This document shows, one piece after another, positions 33,137 to 43,000 of a DNA stretch of 64,000 nucleotides. Source of the stretch: Mogibacterium sp. (GTDB lineage Bacteria > Bacillota > Clostridia > Peptostreptococcales > Anaerovoracaceae); assembly GCA_017434025.1 (NCBI GenBank), contig JAFRGC010000051.1:1-64000 (forward strand). Direction: 5' to 3'. The position numbers and the translations under genes were made by a program. The number at the start of each line of letters is the position of its first letter. Within the stretch, counting starts at the first letter, position 1. A model generated the notes under the pieces. That model had not been told where the DNA came from, did no database searches, and saw only the letters and a program-made list of their open reading frames with translations.

Positions 33137-35767
33137 ATGGCAAAATATGTTTATTCGTTCAACGAAGGCTCCAAGGACATGAGAGCGCTTCTCGGCGGCA
33201 AGGGTGCTAACCTGGCAGAGATGACCAACATCGGACTTCCTGTACCTTTCGGCTTCACCATCACTACTGATGTATGCAGGAAATACAGCGAAGACGGCGG
33301 AGTCCTCGATCAGGCAGTTATCGATGAAGTATGGGCGCACATTGCTGAACTCGAAGAGGTAATGGGCAAGAAGTTCGGAGATAACGAGAATCCTCTTCTC
33401 GTTTCTGTAAGATCCGGAGCGCCTGTATCCATGCCTGGTATGATGGATACTATCCTCAACCTTGGTCTCAATGACGTAGCAGTAGAAGGTCTTGCTAAGA
33501 AGACCGGCAATGACAGATTCGCTTACGACAGCTACAGAAGATTTATCCAGATGTTCGGTGATGTCGTAATGGAGATCAAGAAGTCCAACTTTGACGCAGT
33601 ATTTGAAGGCCAGAAGAAGAAGGCCGGCGCAGAGTTCGACGTTCAGCTCACAACTGATGATCTCAAAGAAGTTATCAAGGGATATAAGGAAGTTGTCAGA
33701 AGAGAGCTTGGCAGAGAGTTCCCGCAGGAACCTAAGGATCAGCTCCTCGAGGCAATCAAGGCTGTATTCAGATCATGGAACAATGACAGAGCTATCCTCT
33801 ACAGAAAGCTCAACGATATTTCCGATTCCCTCGGAACAGCTGTCAATGTTCAGTCGATGGTATTCGGCAACAGCGGCAACAACTCCGGTACAGGCGTAGC
33901 GTTCACACGTAACCCGGCAACCGGCGAGAACAAGCTCTTCGGTGAGTTCCTCGTCAATGCTCAGGGTGAGGACGTTGTAGCTGGTATCAGAACACCTCAG
34001 CCTATCTCCGAGATGGCAGATGCTTTCCCGGAAGTTTATTCACAGTTTGCTAAGATCGCAGACACTCTCGAAGCTCATTACAGAGACATGCAGGACATGG
34101 AGTTCACCGTTGAAGACCGCAAGCTCTTCATGCTCCAGACACGTAACGGCAAGAGAACAGCTGCAGCAGCAGTCAAGGTTGCTGTTGATCTCGTCAAGGA
34201 AGGCCTGATCGATAAGGAAACTGCTGTTATGAGAGTAGAGCCAGATCAGATCAATCAGCTCCTGCACCCGACATTCGACGCAGCAGAGCTCGCTAAGGCA
34301 ACTCCTGTAACCAAGGGACTTCCGGCTTCTCCTGGCGCTGCTACAGGTCAGATCTGCTTCTCAGCAGATGACGCAGCTGAATTCGCTGCAGCAGGCAAGA
34401 AGGTCATCCTCGTAAGAGAAGAGACCAGCCCTGAGGACCTCGCAGGTATGGTAGCTGCAGAAGGTATCCTGACAGCTCGCGGCGGTATGACATCACACGC
34501 TGCAGTAGTAGCAAGAGGAATGGGCAAGTGCTGCGTAGCAGGCTGCAAAGAGATCACTGTTGACGAAGCCGCTAAGGTTATGACCGTAGCAGGCAAAGAG
34601 TATCACGAAGGAGATTTCATTTCCCTGAATGGTTCTGACGGAAGCGTATTCACAGAAGCGATCAAGACGGTTGCTCCTGAGCTTTCCGGAGATTTCGGTC
34701 AGATCATGGAGTGGGCTGATGAAGCAAGAACACTCAAGATCAGAACGAACGCTGACAATCCTAGAGATGCTAAGCAGGCAGTCATTTTCGGTGCTGAGGG
34801 TATCGGCCTCTGCAGAACAGAGCACATGTTCTTCGAGGATGAGAGAATCCCTAAGATCAGAAGAATGATCCTTGCTGATACAGTAGAAGAGAGAAAGGCA
34901 GCTCTGGCTGAGCTCATGCCTTATCAGAAGGAAGACTTCAAGGGCATCTTCAAGGCAATGGAAGAGCGTCCGGTGACCATCAGACTGCTGGATCCACCGC
35001 TTCATGAGTTCCTTCCTAAGACTGACGAAGATATCAAGGAACTGTCAGAGCAGTTCGGCATTCCTTATGAGAGGATCGTCAACAAGACTCTTGAACTTCA
35101 CGAGTTCAACCCGATGCTCGGACACAGAGGATGCAGACTTGCAGTTTCATATCCTGAAATCGCTGAGATGCAGACTGAGGCTATTATCTCCGCAGCACTC
35201 GAAGTACGTGCAGAAGAAGGCCTTGAGATCACACCGGAGATCATGGTACCACTGGTCGCATTCAAGCATGAGCTGAAGTATGTCAAGGAGATCATCTCCA
35301 GAGTAGCTGATAAGCTGATCGCTGATGCAGATTCCGACATGAAGTATATGGTCGGTACAATGATCGAGATCCCGAGAGCTGCTATCACAGCTGACTCTAT
35401 TGCGGAAGAAGCTGAATTCTTCTCATTCGGAACCAACGACCTCACTCAGATGGGTCTCGGATTCTCAAGAGATGATACAGGCTCACTGATCAAGCACTAT
35501 CTGGAGACCGGCGTTATCGAGAGCGATCCGTTCCAGACACTCGATCAGAAGGGTATCGGAAGACTGGTCAAAGTCGCAGTTGAAGGCGGACGCCAGACCA
35601 GACCGAACATCAAGCTCGGTATCTGCGGCGAGCACGGCGGAGATCCGACAACGATCCACTTCTGCCATAACGTTGGACTGAACTATGTATCCTGCTCACC
35701 ATTCAGAGTTCCTGTCGCAAGACTCGCAGCAGCACAGGCAGCGATCGAAGGTAAGAGAGCGAAATAA
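33137..35767 (+). CDS. ppdK: Pyruvate, phosphate dikinase
   Basis: PpdK interconverts pyruvate, ATP and phosphate with PEP, AMP and PPi. The N-terminal ATP-grasp part begins YVYSFNEGSKDMRALLGGKG. The swivelling domain has catalytic His in GGMTSHAAVVARGMGK. The C-terminal PEP domain has LGHRGCRLAVSYPE and the Cys in GICGEHGGDP. At 876 aa it is full length. AAGGAG precedes the ATG. The PPi-using membrane pyrophosphatase encoded next fits an energy economy in which PPi matters. Confidence 0.96.
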   Translation: MAKYVYSFNEGSKDMRALLGGKGANLAEMTNIGLPVPFGFTITTDVCRKYSEDGGVLDQAVIDEVWAHIAELEEVMGKKFGDNENPLLVSVRSGAPVSMPGMMDTILNLGLNDVAVEGLAKKTGNDRFAYDSYRRFIQMFGDVVMEIKKSNFDAVFEGQKKKAGAEFDVQLTTDDLKEVIKGYKEVVRRELGREFPQEPKDQLLEAIKAVFRSWNNDRAILYRKLNDISDSLGTAVNVQSMVFGNSGNNSGTGVAFTRNPATGENKLFGEFLVNAQGEDVVAGIRTPQPISEMADAFPEVYSQFAKIADTLEAHYRDMQDMEFTVEDRKLFMLQTRNGKRTAAAAVKVAVDLVKEGLIDKETAVMRVEPDQINQLLHPTFDAAELAKATPVTKGLPASPGAATGQICFSADDAAEFAAAGKKVILVREETSPEDLAGMVAAEGILTARGGMTSHAAVVARGMGKCCVAGCKEITVDEAAKVMTVAGKEYHEGDFISLNGSDGSVFTEAIKTVAPELSGDFGQIMEWADEARTLKIRTNADNPRDAKQAVIFGAEGIGLCRTEHMFFEDERIPKIRRMILADTVEERKAALAELMPYQKEDFKGIFKAMEERPVTIRLLDPPLHEFLPKTDEDIKELSEQFGIPYERIVNKTLELHEFNPMLGHRGCRLAVSYPEIAEMQTEAIISAALEVRAEEGLEITPEIMVPLVAFKHELKYVKEIISRVADKLIADADSDMKYMVGTMIEIPRAAITADSIAEEAEFFSFGTNDLTQMGLGFSRDDTGSLIKHYLETGVIESDPFQTLDQKGIGRLVKVAVEGGRQTRPNIKLGICGEHGGDPTTIHFCHNVGLNYVSCSPFRVPVARLAAAQAAIEGKRAK

Positions 35768-35811
35768 GAACGCATAGTCAGCACTGACAATTTACACCTT
35801 ACAAGGCACGG

Positions 35812-35844
35812 ACTGCCGCACCATTAACGGTGCGGCAGTTTTTT
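35812..35844 (+). terminator. Terminator after ppdK
   Basis: ACTGCCGCACC (35812-35822) pairs perfectly with GGTGCGGCAGT (35829-35839), followed by a T-run. Confidence 0.92.
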
Positions 35845-35969
35845 CATGAGAACCTATAGCAAATAATAATAACTTGTATTTTAATACAATAACCTCATCA
35901 ATAATTGTCAAAATCAACAAAAGAAAAAATGAATTATTGTCAAAAAAACATGATTTATTGCAAACTTTA

Positions 35970-35997
35970 TTGTAAATTTCAAGCATTCTGATATACT
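35970..35997 (+). promoter_or_regulatory. Probable hppA promoter and long AT-rich leader
   Basis: TTGTAA (35970-35975) and TATACT (35992-35997) are 16 bp apart. From here to the ATG at 36157 is a leader of about 150 nt, very AT-rich, with TTGAGGG near 36037 and CCCTCAA near 36101 able to pair. I recognise no riboswitch class in it. The stretch 35845-35969 before it shows only A/T-rich sequence. Confidence 0.5.
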
Positions 35998-36156
35998 AAA
36001 CATGTCAAAAATACAAAGCAGTACATTTTATTATTCTTGAGGGCAGATGCTGTAATGTATATAATTTAATACAAATATATATTGCTTATTACTATAATCC
36101 CTCAATCATGTTAAATAGTGCAGTGCTTTGATCATTAGTTAAGGAGGCAATTTTCT

Positions 36157-38274
36157 ATGCAAGACTATCTGTTGACACATCTTTACTGGATCAGCTTGTT
36201 CGCTTCCATCTGCGCTCTTATCTTCGCCTATGCCCAGGCCAAGAAGGTCCTGGCATCCGATGAGGGTACTGACAGGATGAAAGAGATCTCAAGGTTCGTC
36301 CGTACAGGCGCCAGCGCATTCCTCAAGCGCCAGTATCGTACCGTCCTTATTTTCTTCATATTCATGTTCTGCGTTCTTTGCGGAATGGCAGCGGCTCACA
36401 AACTGACATGGTATGTACCATTTGCGTTTATTACCGGAGGCTTCTTCTCAGGCCTTTCCGGATTCATCGGGATGAGCATTGCTACAAGAGCTAATGACCG
36501 TACTGCATGTGCTGCTCAACAGAGCCTCAACAAGGGACTGCGTGTCGCGTTCTCTGCTGGTTCTGTAATGGGCTTCACAGTAGTCGGCCTCGGTCTTCTC
36601 GATATCTCGCTGTGGTACGCTCTGCTCGACCTCGTATTCCATGAATCCCTCGAGAACATTACCGCAGCGATGGTAACGTTCGGAATGGGAGCTTCTTCCA
36701 TGGCTCTGTTCGCCCGTGTAGGCGGCGGTATCTTCACCAAGGCTGCTGACGTCGGCGCTGACCTTGTAGGTAAAGTAGAAGCCGGAATCCCTGAGGATGA
36801 CCCGCGTAACCCTGCTGTTATCGCAGATAATGTTGGAGATAACGTCGGTGACGTAGCAGGCATGGGAGCTGACCTCTATGAATCATATGTCGGATCAATG
36901 GTTTCTACCTGCGCTCTCGGAGCTATCGCATTCTATTCGAGCGGCCTCGGAGTCAAATCCGTTGCGCTGCCTCTGCTGATGGCTGCTGTCGGCGTAGTGT
37001 TCTCGGTTCTCGGTTCCTTCCTCGTACAGACTAAGGAAGGCGCAAGCCAGAAGAACCTGCTCGCAGCGCTCCGCCGCGGTACCAATACTGCAGCGATCGC
37101 TACAGCTATCTTCTCATTCGTTCTCGTATGGTGGCTGTTCGGAATCGAGTTCTACGGACTCTACCTCGCTATCATCGCAGGACTGGCTGCAGGCGTTCTG
37201 ATCGGACTCTGCACAGAGTACTACACTTCAGATACTTATAAGCCGACACAGAAGATCGCTGAATCTTCACAGACAGGAACCGCAACACTCATCATCAGCG
37301 GCCTCGGAACAGGAATGGCTTCCACTACGCTGCCTATCCTCATTGTAGGTGCTGCGATCATCATCGCATACTACTGCTCGGGTCTCTGCCCGGTAGATGT
37401 AGCACCGTCCAGCATCGGACTTTACGGCATCTCGCTTGCAGCTGTAGGTATGCTTTCAACACTCGGTATCACTCTCGCAACTGACGCTTACGGACCTGTC
37501 GCTGACAACGCCGGCGGTATCGCTGAGATGGCAGGACTCCCGCCTGAAGTTCGTGAGAGAACAGACGCGCTCGACTCACTCGGCAACACGACAGCAGCTA
37601 CCGGTAAGGGATTTGCTATCGGTTCCGCAGGAATGACAGCACTTGCGCTGATCGCCAACTTCAAGGAGAAGCTGCTGGTTTACATGCCGGACGGACAGGA
37701 CCTGCAGCTCAATCTGCTTGACCCAAGAGTCCTGGTAGGTCTCTTCATCGGAGCTTGCCTGCCGTTCCTCTTCTCAGCTCTCACGATGGGCGCTGTAAAC
37801 AGAGCCGCACAGAGCGTTGTAGTTGAAGTAAGACGTCAGTTCAAAGAGATCCCTGGCCTGATGGAGGGCAAAGCCAACGCTGATTATGCAAGGTGCGTAG
37901 ACCTCTGCTCCAAGGCATCTCTCAAGGAAATGATCCTGCCGGCATGCGTCGGTATCGCTGCTCCGATCGTCACAGGACTGCTCCTCGGAGGACTCGGTGT
38001 AGTAGGAATGCTCTGCGGAGCAACCGTTTCGGGATTCATCATGGCTATCTTCATGGCTAATTCCGGCGGCGCATGGGACAACGCTAAGAAATACATCGAA
38101 GCCGGTCACTTCGGCGGCAAAGGCAGTGACAACCACAAAGCTGCTGTCGTCGGTGACACCATCGGCGATCCGTTCAAGGATACATCCGGTCCATCGATCA
38201 ACATCCTTATCAAGCTGGTATCGATGGTATCCATCGTATTCGCCGGACTTATCGCAAGCGTGAGCCTGCTGTAA
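36157..38274 (+). CDS. hppA: Membrane-bound ion-pumping pyrophosphatase
   Basis: This integral membrane enzyme (about 16 helices, 705 aa) couples PPi hydrolysis to H+ or Na+ export. The active-site signature is [20 protein letters not shown], then [17 protein letters not shown] second acidic cluster is in [17 protein letters not shown]. The segment [16 protein letters not shown] has Ala where K+-independent enzymes carry Lys, so I infer a K+-dependent type. Whether it pumps protons or sodium cannot be told by eye. A clear terminator follows. Confidence 0.96.
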   Translation: MQDYLLTHLYWISLFASICALIFAYAQAKKVLASDEGTDRMKEISRFVRTGASAFLKRQYRTVLIFFIFMFCVLCGMAAAHKLTWYVPFAFITGGFFSGLSGFIGMSIATRANDRTACAAQQSLNKGLRVAFSAGSVMGFTVVGLGLLDISLWYALLDLVFHESLENITAAMVTFGMGASSMALFARVGGGIFTKAADVGADLVGKVEAGIPEDDPRNPAVIADNVGDNVGDVAGMGADLYESYVGSMVSTCALGAIAFYSSGLGVKSVALPLLMAAVGVVFSVLGSFLVQTKEGASQKNLLAALRRGTNTAAIATAIFSFVLVWWLFGIEFYGLYLAIIAGLAAGVLIGLCTEYYTSDTYKPTQKIAESSQTGTATLIISGLGTGMASTTLPILIVGAAIIIAYYCSGLCPVDVAPSSIGLYGISLAAVGMLSTLGITLATDAYGPVADNAGGIAEMAGLPPEVRERTDALDSLGNTTAATGKGFAIGSAGMTALALIANFKEKLLVYMPDGQDLQLNLLDPRVLVGLFIGACLPFLFSALTMGAVNRAAQSVVVEVRRQFKEIPGLMEGKANADYARCVDLCSKASLKEMILPACVGIAAPIVTGLLLGGLGVVGMLCGATVSGFIMAIFMANSGGAWDNAKKYIEAGHFGGKGSDNHKAAVVGDTIGDPFKDTSGPSINILIKLVSMVSIVFAGLIASVSLL

Positions 38275-38297
38275 TCACGGCATCTGACGGCAATACA

Positions 38298-38331
38298 AAA
38301 CGGGCATCTCTCCGCGAGATGCCCGTTTATT
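38298..38331 (+). terminator. Terminator after hppA
   Basis: AAACGGGCATCTC (38298-38310) pairs with GAGATGCCCGTTT (38316-38328), followed by ATTT. Confidence 0.9.
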
Positions 38332-38405
38332 TCTGTTTTAAAACTGTTCTGTCTGATATATAATTGCCTGCGAATAAACAATAAGGGCAGGAGACCGGGA
38401 CTAAG

Positions 38406-39317
38406 ATGGAATACGCACTGATCATTCTCAAACAGACTATAGTTATGTTCCTGTATATGTTTGCAGGATACATCATGTTCAGAACCAGGAAGATGACTGT
38501 CGCAGGCGGCGAAGATATCGCGAATCTGCTTGTACGTATCGTCATTCCAGCTGTTATCATCAACAGCTTCTGCGTGGAGTACTCGTCTGCCAAACTGGTC
38601 CAGCTCCTGCAGAGCGCGTTCCTCAGTGCTCTCGGTATCGGCATAGCAATGCTCATCGCTGCGCTGTTCTTCCGGAACCATCCGGTAGATAACTTCGGAA
38701 GTGCGTTCTCAAATGCGGGATTCATAGGCATCCCGCTGATCCAGGCAGCTTTCGGTGATGAAGGTGTGTTCAATATCGTTGCTATCGTCGCTATGATGAA
38801 CATGATGCAGTGGTCTTACGGCGTCAAGGTCATAACGGGCAAGAAGTCTGCGGTAAGCGCCAGACGCCTGTTTATCAATCCGATCTTCATCAGCATCGTC
38901 ATCGGCCTGGCACTGTTCCTGACAAGGGTAGGTGCACATCTTCCTGTCATCCTGTCATCCGCGCTGACCGGGATGTCTGCTCTGAACGCTCCGCTCGCAA
39001 TGCTGGTCATGGGTTCCTATCTGGCACAGTCCGATATGAAGAAGATGCTCACAACAGGGCATCTCTACCTGGCGTGCGCCGTCAGACTGCTGATCATACC
39101 TGCAATAACACTCCTGATCTTCAGATTCATACCATTCAATAAGGAGATGATACTCGCTGTCTATATCGCTCTCAGTACTCCGATGGGAGCCAATGTCGCT
39201 GTATACGCGCGGCTCTACAACGGCGATTATCCGTATGCGTGTCAGGCAGTTACGCTGTCAACGCTGCTCTCCATCATAACACTGCCGGTCGTGATCGTTG
39301 CTGCCAGTCTGATCTGA
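38406..39317 (+). CDS. AEC family transporter
   Basis: This auxin-efflux-carrier-type permease of 303 aa has about ten hydrophobic helices in two halves. Typical motifs are the conserved SNAGFIGIPLIQAAFG in the first half and STPMGANVAVYARLY in the second. Bacterial members export or exchange organic acids such as malate; the substrate here is unknown. A possible promoter (TTTAAA, 16 bp, TATAAT at 38359-38364) lies just after the hppA terminator. It converges with the S66 peptidase gene. Confidence 0.88.
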   Translation: MEYALIILKQTIVMFLYMFAGYIMFRTRKMTVAGGEDIANLLVRIVIPAVIINSFCVEYSSAKLVQLLQSAFLSALGIGIAMLIAALFFRNHPVDNFGSAFSNAGFIGIPLIQAAFGDEGVFNIVAIVAMMNMMQWSYGVKVITGKKSAVSARRLFINPIFISIVIGLALFLTRVGAHLPVILSSALTGMSALNAPLAMLVMGSYLAQSDMKKMLTTGHLYLACAVRLLIIPAITLLIFRFIPFNKEMILAVYIALSTPMGANVAVYARLYNGDYPYACQAVTLSTLLSIITLPVVIVAASLI

Positions 39318-39339
39318 CGGCAGTCAGAGGTCAGATCAG
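39309..39339. terminator. Inverted repeat across two convergent stop codons
   Basis: CTGATCTGAC (39309-39318) and GTCAGATCAG (39330-39339) are perfect 10-bp arms. They contain the stop codons of both convergent genes. There is no T-run, so termination efficiency is uncertain. Confidence 0.6.
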
Positions 39340-40350
39340 TTCCATCGTTAAGACTGCCCAGCCTTCTTCGTACTCGAGATGACCCATGCTGCCGTTGATC
39401 AGCGTCATCGAAGGCTTAGTGTGACCGATATCAGCACCCCAGATGACAGGAACATCCAGCTCCCCGAATACTCTCTCAAGCTGTTCCAGATAATCGATAT
39501 CGGTTGCGTCGCCCGCGAAGCAGACACGACCGAAGATCACGGCTCTTGCATTGTCGAACAGTCCCATGAATTTCATCTTGTTCACAGCATACATGAGATT
39601 CATCGGAGTGAGCTCGAAGTTATCGAAGAACCATATCAGCCCGTCATCCTTATATCTCTCTGCGAATCCCTGCAGATCCTCATAAGGTGTCCCGATGATC
39701 CAGTCGATGACATCGATACACCCGCCGATAAGCCTTCCAGTGACATCCAGCTGATCATCTTCATAGAATTCACCCTCATCAGTCCTGAGCAGAGTCCAGT
39801 CTACAGGGGAATCCATGATATATCCGCCGGTCTCTTCATCGAACCCGCCGGAACTGTAGTAGTCGAATGAATACTGAGGGATCAGTTCGCCGGTCATTAT
39901 GTACAAAGCGTTCTCCTGGAATGTGTGGAGAGGGCGCCAGTCCCACGCGCCTGCGTTGACACCGTATATCGTCGCGATATCGAGTCTGGTCGTCATCAGC
40001 ATCTCGATAGCGGTAGGATCGGAGTAGCCCGAGAACCATTTTGGGTGAGCGACGATGTTTTCCTGGTCGATATACGGAAGCATCTCGACCGTGTAGTCGC
40101 CTCCGCTCGCACTCATTACCATGGCTACATCGTCATCTTCAAAAAGACTGTTGAGCTCTTCGCCGCGGATCTCCGGCGGAGCGGAAGGGCAGTCGTCATT
40201 GCGGACACTTGGTGTTTCATATGTATCGAGACCGATTTCATGGAGAACTTCCAGAGACAGGTCGAAAGAATCGATTTTGCTGCCGACACCGGCGCTCGGA
40301 GCGCAGATGCCGATCACATCACCCTCAACAGGAAAATTAGGATAGATCAT
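39331..40350 (-). CDS. S66 peptidase (LD-carboxypeptidase / MccF-like)
   Basis: The N-terminus VEGDVIGICAPSAGVG is typical of the family. The nucleophile Ser is in WFSGYSDPTAIEML, and the His is near the C-terminus in DIGHTKPSMTL. LD-carboxypeptidases trim peptidoglycan tetrapeptides; MccF members cleave microcin-type conjugates. At 339 aa and with no signal peptide it acts in the cytoplasm. I cannot tell the two sub-functions apart; length and insert favour the MccF-like side. GGAGG precedes the start by 9-10 nt. Confidence 0.88.
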   Translation of the reverse strand: MIYPNFPVEGDVIGICAPSAGVGSKIDSFDLSLEVLHEIGLDTYETPSVRNDDCPSAPPEIRGEELNSLFEDDDVAMVMSASGGDYTVEMLPYIDQENIVAHPKWFSGYSDPTAIEMLMTTRLDIATIYGVNAGAWDWRPLHTFQENALYIMTGELIPQYSFDYYSSGGFDEETGGYIMDSPVDWTLLRTDEGEFYEDDQLDVTGRLIGGCIDVIDWIIGTPYEDLQGFAERYKDDGLIWFFDNFELTPMNLMYAVNKMKFMGLFDNARAVIFGRVCFAGDATDIDYLEQLERVFGELDVPVIWGADIGHTKPSMTLINGSMGHLEYEEGWAVLTMELI

Positions 40351-40516
40351 TTCAAATTACCTCCGAGAGCAAGTATAACACAAATGAAATAGATATCTAT
40401 GAAGAAAACGCTTGTGGTTTATTCTGTTTTTTATAGATGTTTCACGATTATCGGTTGATGATTGTTATTTTTTTGTTTATACTTAACATAGGTATGGTTT
40501 AAATCACAAACGAAGA

Positions 40517-40545
40517 TTGTTAAAGGTGTTTTACTGTGAGATAAT
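40517..40545 (+). promoter_or_regulatory. hydCBA promoter
   Basis: TTGTTA (40517-40522) and GATAAT (40540-40545) are 17 bp apart. TTGTTAA is also one half of a Rex redox-repressor site, but the other half (expected TTAACAA) is poor here, so Rex control is only a possibility. An upstream region 40430-40510 is AT-rich. Confidence 0.5.
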
Positions 40546-40601
40546 ATTATTAACCGTACTTTGTGGATATTGGCAATGAATTTTAAGGAGGATCGAAGCA
40601 G

Positions 40602-41090
40602 ATGAAAGTATCGAGCGTTCCTTTCAAAGGAACTAAGGAACAGGAAGCCAAACTGCTTGAAGTGATCGCTAAGTACAAGGGGATGAAGGGTGCCCTGATG
40701 CCTATCATGCAGGAGGCTCAGGCTATCTATGGCTATCTCCCTTATCAGGTACAGAAGATCATTTCGGATGAGACAGGTATTCCTATCGAGAAGATCTATG
40801 GTGTAGCTACTTTCTATGCTCAGTTTTCGATGTCGCCTAAGGGCAAGTATGTTGTTGCGATGTGTCTCGGAACAGCTTGCTACGTTAAGGGCGCAGGCGC
40901 TGTTCTCGAGGAGATCGAGAAGAACCTTGGTATCGAAGACGGCGAATGCACACCAGATGGTAAATTCTCACTGGAAGTTTGCCGCTGTGTCGGAGCATGT
41001 GGACTCGCACCTGTTATGATCGTTGACGGAGATGTATACGGCAAGATGACTCCGGACAGAGTATCCGGTATTCTCGCCAAGTACGAGTAA
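40602..41090 (+). CDS. hydC: Hydrogenase subunit HydC (NuoE-like)
   Basis: This thioredoxin-like [2Fe-2S] protein has ligands in CLGTACYVKGA and CRCVGACGLAP. The N-terminal helical part includes IMQEAQAIYGYLP and the segment KIYGVATFYAQF. It is the small subunit of a trimeric, probably electron-bifurcating, [FeFe]-hydrogenase using NADH and ferredoxin. AAGGAGG precedes the ATG. hydB follows after 20 nt. Confidence 0.94.
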   Translation: MKVSSVPFKGTKEQEAKLLEVIAKYKGMKGALMPIMQEAQAIYGYLPYQVQKIISDETGIPIEKIYGVATFYAQFSMSPKGKYVVAMCLGTACYVKGAGAVLEEIEKNLGIEDGECTPDGKFSLEVCRCVGACGLAPVMIVDGDVYGKMTPDRVSGILAKYE

Positions 41091-41110
41091 CGCATAATGG
41101 AGGGTAAGTC

Positions 41111-42988
41111 ATGAAAACACTGCAAGATTTAAAAGATATCAAGGCGGCTAAGCATGGTCAGATCGATATCAGATTCAATCCTGATACAGCTGAAGCTGCA
41201 CTCAAGACCTACGTCCTCGTATGCGGAGGTACCGGATGTACATCCAACCACAGCTGGGAGATCATGGAAGAGCTGAACAAGCTCATCGATGCTGCCGGCA
41301 AGAAGGACGAGATCGAGATCATTCAGACAGGATGTCAGGGTCTCTGTGCTAAGGGACCTATCATGGTCGTACATCCTGGCAACATTTTCTATCAGGAAGT
41401 CAAGCCTGAGATGGTAGACAGGATCTTCGAAGAGCACATCCTCGGAGGAACACCTGTTGAAGAATATCTCATGGTAGAGGAACTCTCAGACGGTACTACT
41501 ATTCCGTATGTTGAGTCCGCTTTCTATAACAACCAGCTCAGAATGGCTCTCCGCAACTGCGGTAAGATCGATCCGGAGAATATCGATGAGTACATCGCAA
41601 GAGACGGCTATCAGGCTCTTGCTAAGGCACTCAACGAAATGACACCTGATGAAGTCATTCAGGAAGTCATCGACTCCGGTCTCAGAGGCAGAGGCGGCGG
41701 CGGATTCCCTACAGGAAGAAAATGGATGTTTGCATCCAGCAAGAGAGGCGAAGTTCAGAAGTATGTAGCCTGCAACGCCGACGAAGGTGACCCGGGCGCA
41801 TTCATGGATCGTTCCATCCTTGAGGGAGACCCACATTCCATTCTTGAAGCTATGGCTATCGCAGGATATGCGATCGGCGCCAGCCAGGGATATATCTACG
41901 TAAGAGCAGAGTATCCTATCGCAGTAGACAGACTTAAGATCGCTCTTAAACAGGCAAGAGAATACGGTGTTCTCGGCAAGAACATTTTCGGTTCTGGATT
42001 CGACTTTGATGTCGACCTCAGACTCGGTGCCGGCGCATTCGTATGCGGCGAAGAAACCGCTCTGATGACATCCATCGAGGGCAACAGAGGTGAGCCTCGT
42101 CCACGTCCTCCATTCCCGGCTGTCAAGGGTCTGTTCGCAGCACCTACTGTTCTCAACAACGTTGAGACATACGCAAATATCCCACAGATCATTCTCAATG
42201 GTGCAAGCTGGTTCAATCAGTATGGTACTGAGACATCCAAGGGAACCAAGGTATTCGCTCTCGGCGGCAAGGTAAACAACACCGGTCTTGTAGAAGTTCC
42301 TATGGGCGCTACTCTCAGAGAGGTAGTAGAAGAGATCGGCGGCGGTGTACCTAACGGCAAGAAGTTCAAGGCTGCTCAGACAGGCGGACCTTCCGGCGGA
42401 TGCATCCCTGCAAAATCCTACGATGTACCTATCGACTATGAGTCACTCAAGGCTATCGGTTCCATGATGGGATCCGGCGGAATGATCGTACTCGATGAGG
42501 ATAACTGCATGGTAGATATCGCTAAGTTCTACCTCGGATTCACAGTAAGCGAATCCTGCGGTAAGTGCACACCTTGCCGTATCGGTACGAGACGTATGCT
42601 TGAGATCCTCGAGAAGATCTCTGCCGGCAGAGGAGAACTCGAAGACCTCGATAAGCTTGATGAACTTGCTCACTACATTCAGGCTAACGCTCTCTGCGGA
42701 CTCGGTCAGACAGCTCCTAACCCGATCCTGTCAACGATCGAACACTTCAGGGATGAGTATGTAGCTCATATCGTTGAGAAGAGATGTCCTGCAGGCGTCT
42801 GCAAGGCTCTGCTCAACTACTCGATCGATCCTGAGAAGTGCAAAGGCTGCACTAAGTGCGCACGCAACTGTCCGGTCGGCGCTATTTCCGGCGCTGTCAA
42901 GCAGCCACACGTTATCGATACATCCAAGTGTATCAAGTGCGGTGCCTGCATGGAGAACTGCGCATTCGGCGCAATAAGCAGAAAGTAG
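41111..42988 (+). CDS. hydB: Hydrogenase subunit HydB (NuoF-like)
   Basis: This is the NAD(H)- and FMN-binding subunit. It has an N-terminal thioredoxin-like [2Fe-2S] part (CGGTGCTSNHSW). The FMN/NADH core has RGRGGGGFPTGRKW and CNADEGDPGAF. A [4Fe-4S] site is in CGKCTPCRIGTRR, and the C-terminal ferredoxin domain has CKGCTKCARNCPVG and CIKCGACMENCAFG. All expected clusters are present in 625 aa. It starts 20 nt after hydC and ends 12 nt before hydA. Confidence 0.95.
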   Translation: MKTLQDLKDIKAAKHGQIDIRFNPDTAEAALKTYVLVCGGTGCTSNHSWEIMEELNKLIDAAGKKDEIEIIQTGCQGLCAKGPIMVVHPGNIFYQEVKPEMVDRIFEEHILGGTPVEEYLMVEELSDGTTIPYVESAFYNNQLRMALRNCGKIDPENIDEYIARDGYQALAKALNEMTPDEVIQEVIDSGLRGRGGGGFPTGRKWMFASSKRGEVQKYVACNADEGDPGAFMDRSILEGDPHSILEAMAIAGYAIGASQGYIYVRAEYPIAVDRLKIALKQAREYGVLGKNIFGSGFDFDVDLRLGAGAFVCGEETALMTSIEGNRGEPRPRPPFPAVKGLFAAPTVLNNVETYANIPQIILNGASWFNQYGTETSKGTKVFALGGKVNNTGLVEVPMGATLREVVEEIGGGVPNGKKFKAAQTGGPSGGCIPAKSYDVPIDYESLKAIGSMMGSGGMIVLDEDNCMVDIAKFYLGFTVSESCGKCTPCRIGTRRMLEILEKISAGRGELEDLDKLDELAHYIQANALCGLGQTAPNPILSTIEHFRDEYVAHIVEKRCPAGVCKALLNYSIDPEKCKGCTKCARNCPVGAISGAVKQPHVIDTSKCIKCGACMENCAFGAISRK

Positions 42989-43000
42989 GAGGTGAGAACT

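Noticed and set aside
36004..36156. Riboswitch upstream of hppA
   Set aside because: I could not fit the leader to any known class; only a distant weak pairing is visible.
40517..40545. Rex operator before hydCBA
   Set aside because: Only one half-site (TTGTTAA) is good and the opposite half is poor, so it is mentioned only as a possibility in the promoter entry.
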